Below are positions 63,606 to 64,000 of a stretch of 64,000 nucleotides of DNA, in pieces (position 1 is the first letter of the stretch; each line of letters begins with the position of its first letter). Position numbers and translations under genes: made by a program. The DNA comes from Oegoconia quadripuncta (lineage: Eukaryota; Arthropoda; Insecta; Lepidoptera; Autostichidae). The notes under the pieces were generated by a model, which worked only from the letters and a program-made list of their open reading frames with translations, did no database searches and was not told where the DNA came from. The stretch lies in contig OX438747.1 of the NCBI GenBank assembly GCA_949316235.1, forward strand, positions 4,216,501 to 4,280,500. The letters are read 5' to 3'.

Positions 63606-63771
63606 ATTATGAGTGAAATGAGTATCAGTAAAAATTATCATTATATTATAATCTAGATTAATAAAAGACAATGCCCTAATTGACTGACTGACTCAAAGAT
63701 CATCACACACCTCAAACGTGTGAGGTGATGTTGGTGAAATTTTGGCAATTTAATTTGTGTAATTCCTGTTT

Positions 63772-63982
63772 ACTGGTGGCTCCATTTGTGATTACGAACA
63801 ACTTTCCCCAAGGCACCATAGCCGAATTCGATCAAAAAATTTTCAATTACTGATACAAAGTAAACCATTCTGACAACACCTTTAGTATGGAAGTCCAACA
63901 ATATTCGGCTATGGTTCCTAGTGAAAAGTTGTTCGTAATCAGGAGTGGAGTCACCAGCAGAAAATTGTTGGACTTCCATACT
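63772..63982. repeat. Overlapping inverted repeats at the right edge
   Basis: First pair: 63772-63826 with 63903-63957 (shared GATTACGAACAACTTT and GGCTATGG). Second pair: 63884-63902 with 63964-63982 (AGTATGGAAGTCCAACAAT). Probably a hairpin MITE, perhaps nested, that may continue past the window. Confidence 0.65.
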
Positions 63983-64000
63983 GGTGGTGGTTTCAGAATT

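Overview
The window is from an insect, most likely a moth or butterfly (Lepidoptera). The introns are long and AT-rich. They are filled with repeat types I associate with Lepidoptera: tRNA-derived SINEs, CR1/Jockey- and RTE-type LINE tails, and small hairpin MITEs. The one large gene reads as the insect orthologue of swiss cheese / neuropathy target esterase. This assignment is by reading, not by a database search.

Layout. Positions 2-2195 (+) hold the 3' part of a CR1-type LINE with a long open reverse transcriptase frame, cut by the left edge. Positions 2832-6153 (+) hold a three-exon armadillo-repeat gene resembling radial spoke head protein RSPH14, with SINEs in its introns. Positions 6.2-12.4 kb are intergenic and repeat-rich. 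Positions 12403-60678 (-) hold a complete swiss cheese (PNPLA6/7-type lysophospholipase) gene: 28 coding exons plus one alternative exon, about 1292 residues, convergent with the RSPH14-like gene. Every exon was placed by splice sites and an unbroken reading frame. Positions 61.9-63.4 kb (+) hold a decayed RTE-type LINE, and the right edge carries overlapping hairpin repeats.

The sws protein has one N-terminal membrane segment, three cyclic-nucleotide-binding-like domains (about residues 165-290, 450-560, 575-685) and a C-terminal patatin domain with GGGGARG, GVSIG and an Asp-Gly dyad. It should act on lysophospholipids at the cytosolic face of the ER.

Main points of interest. (1) Two interchangeable 117-bp exons (24299-24415 and 22787-22903) with identical phases both encode the catalytic-Asp segment. 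One gives DGG-YVNNLP, the other [10 protein letters not shown] strong hairpin lies in the intron between them. (2) Two decayed tandem copies of the 3' half of sws exon 5 lie beside the real exon, and one is split by a MITE. (3) A 3.7-kb complex repeat in intron 6 contains a 14-bp minisatellite open in three frames, a 12-bp array and a hairpin element with 114-bp arms. (4) The sws stop is followed by 25 more in-frame sense codons and overlaps a good splice donor.
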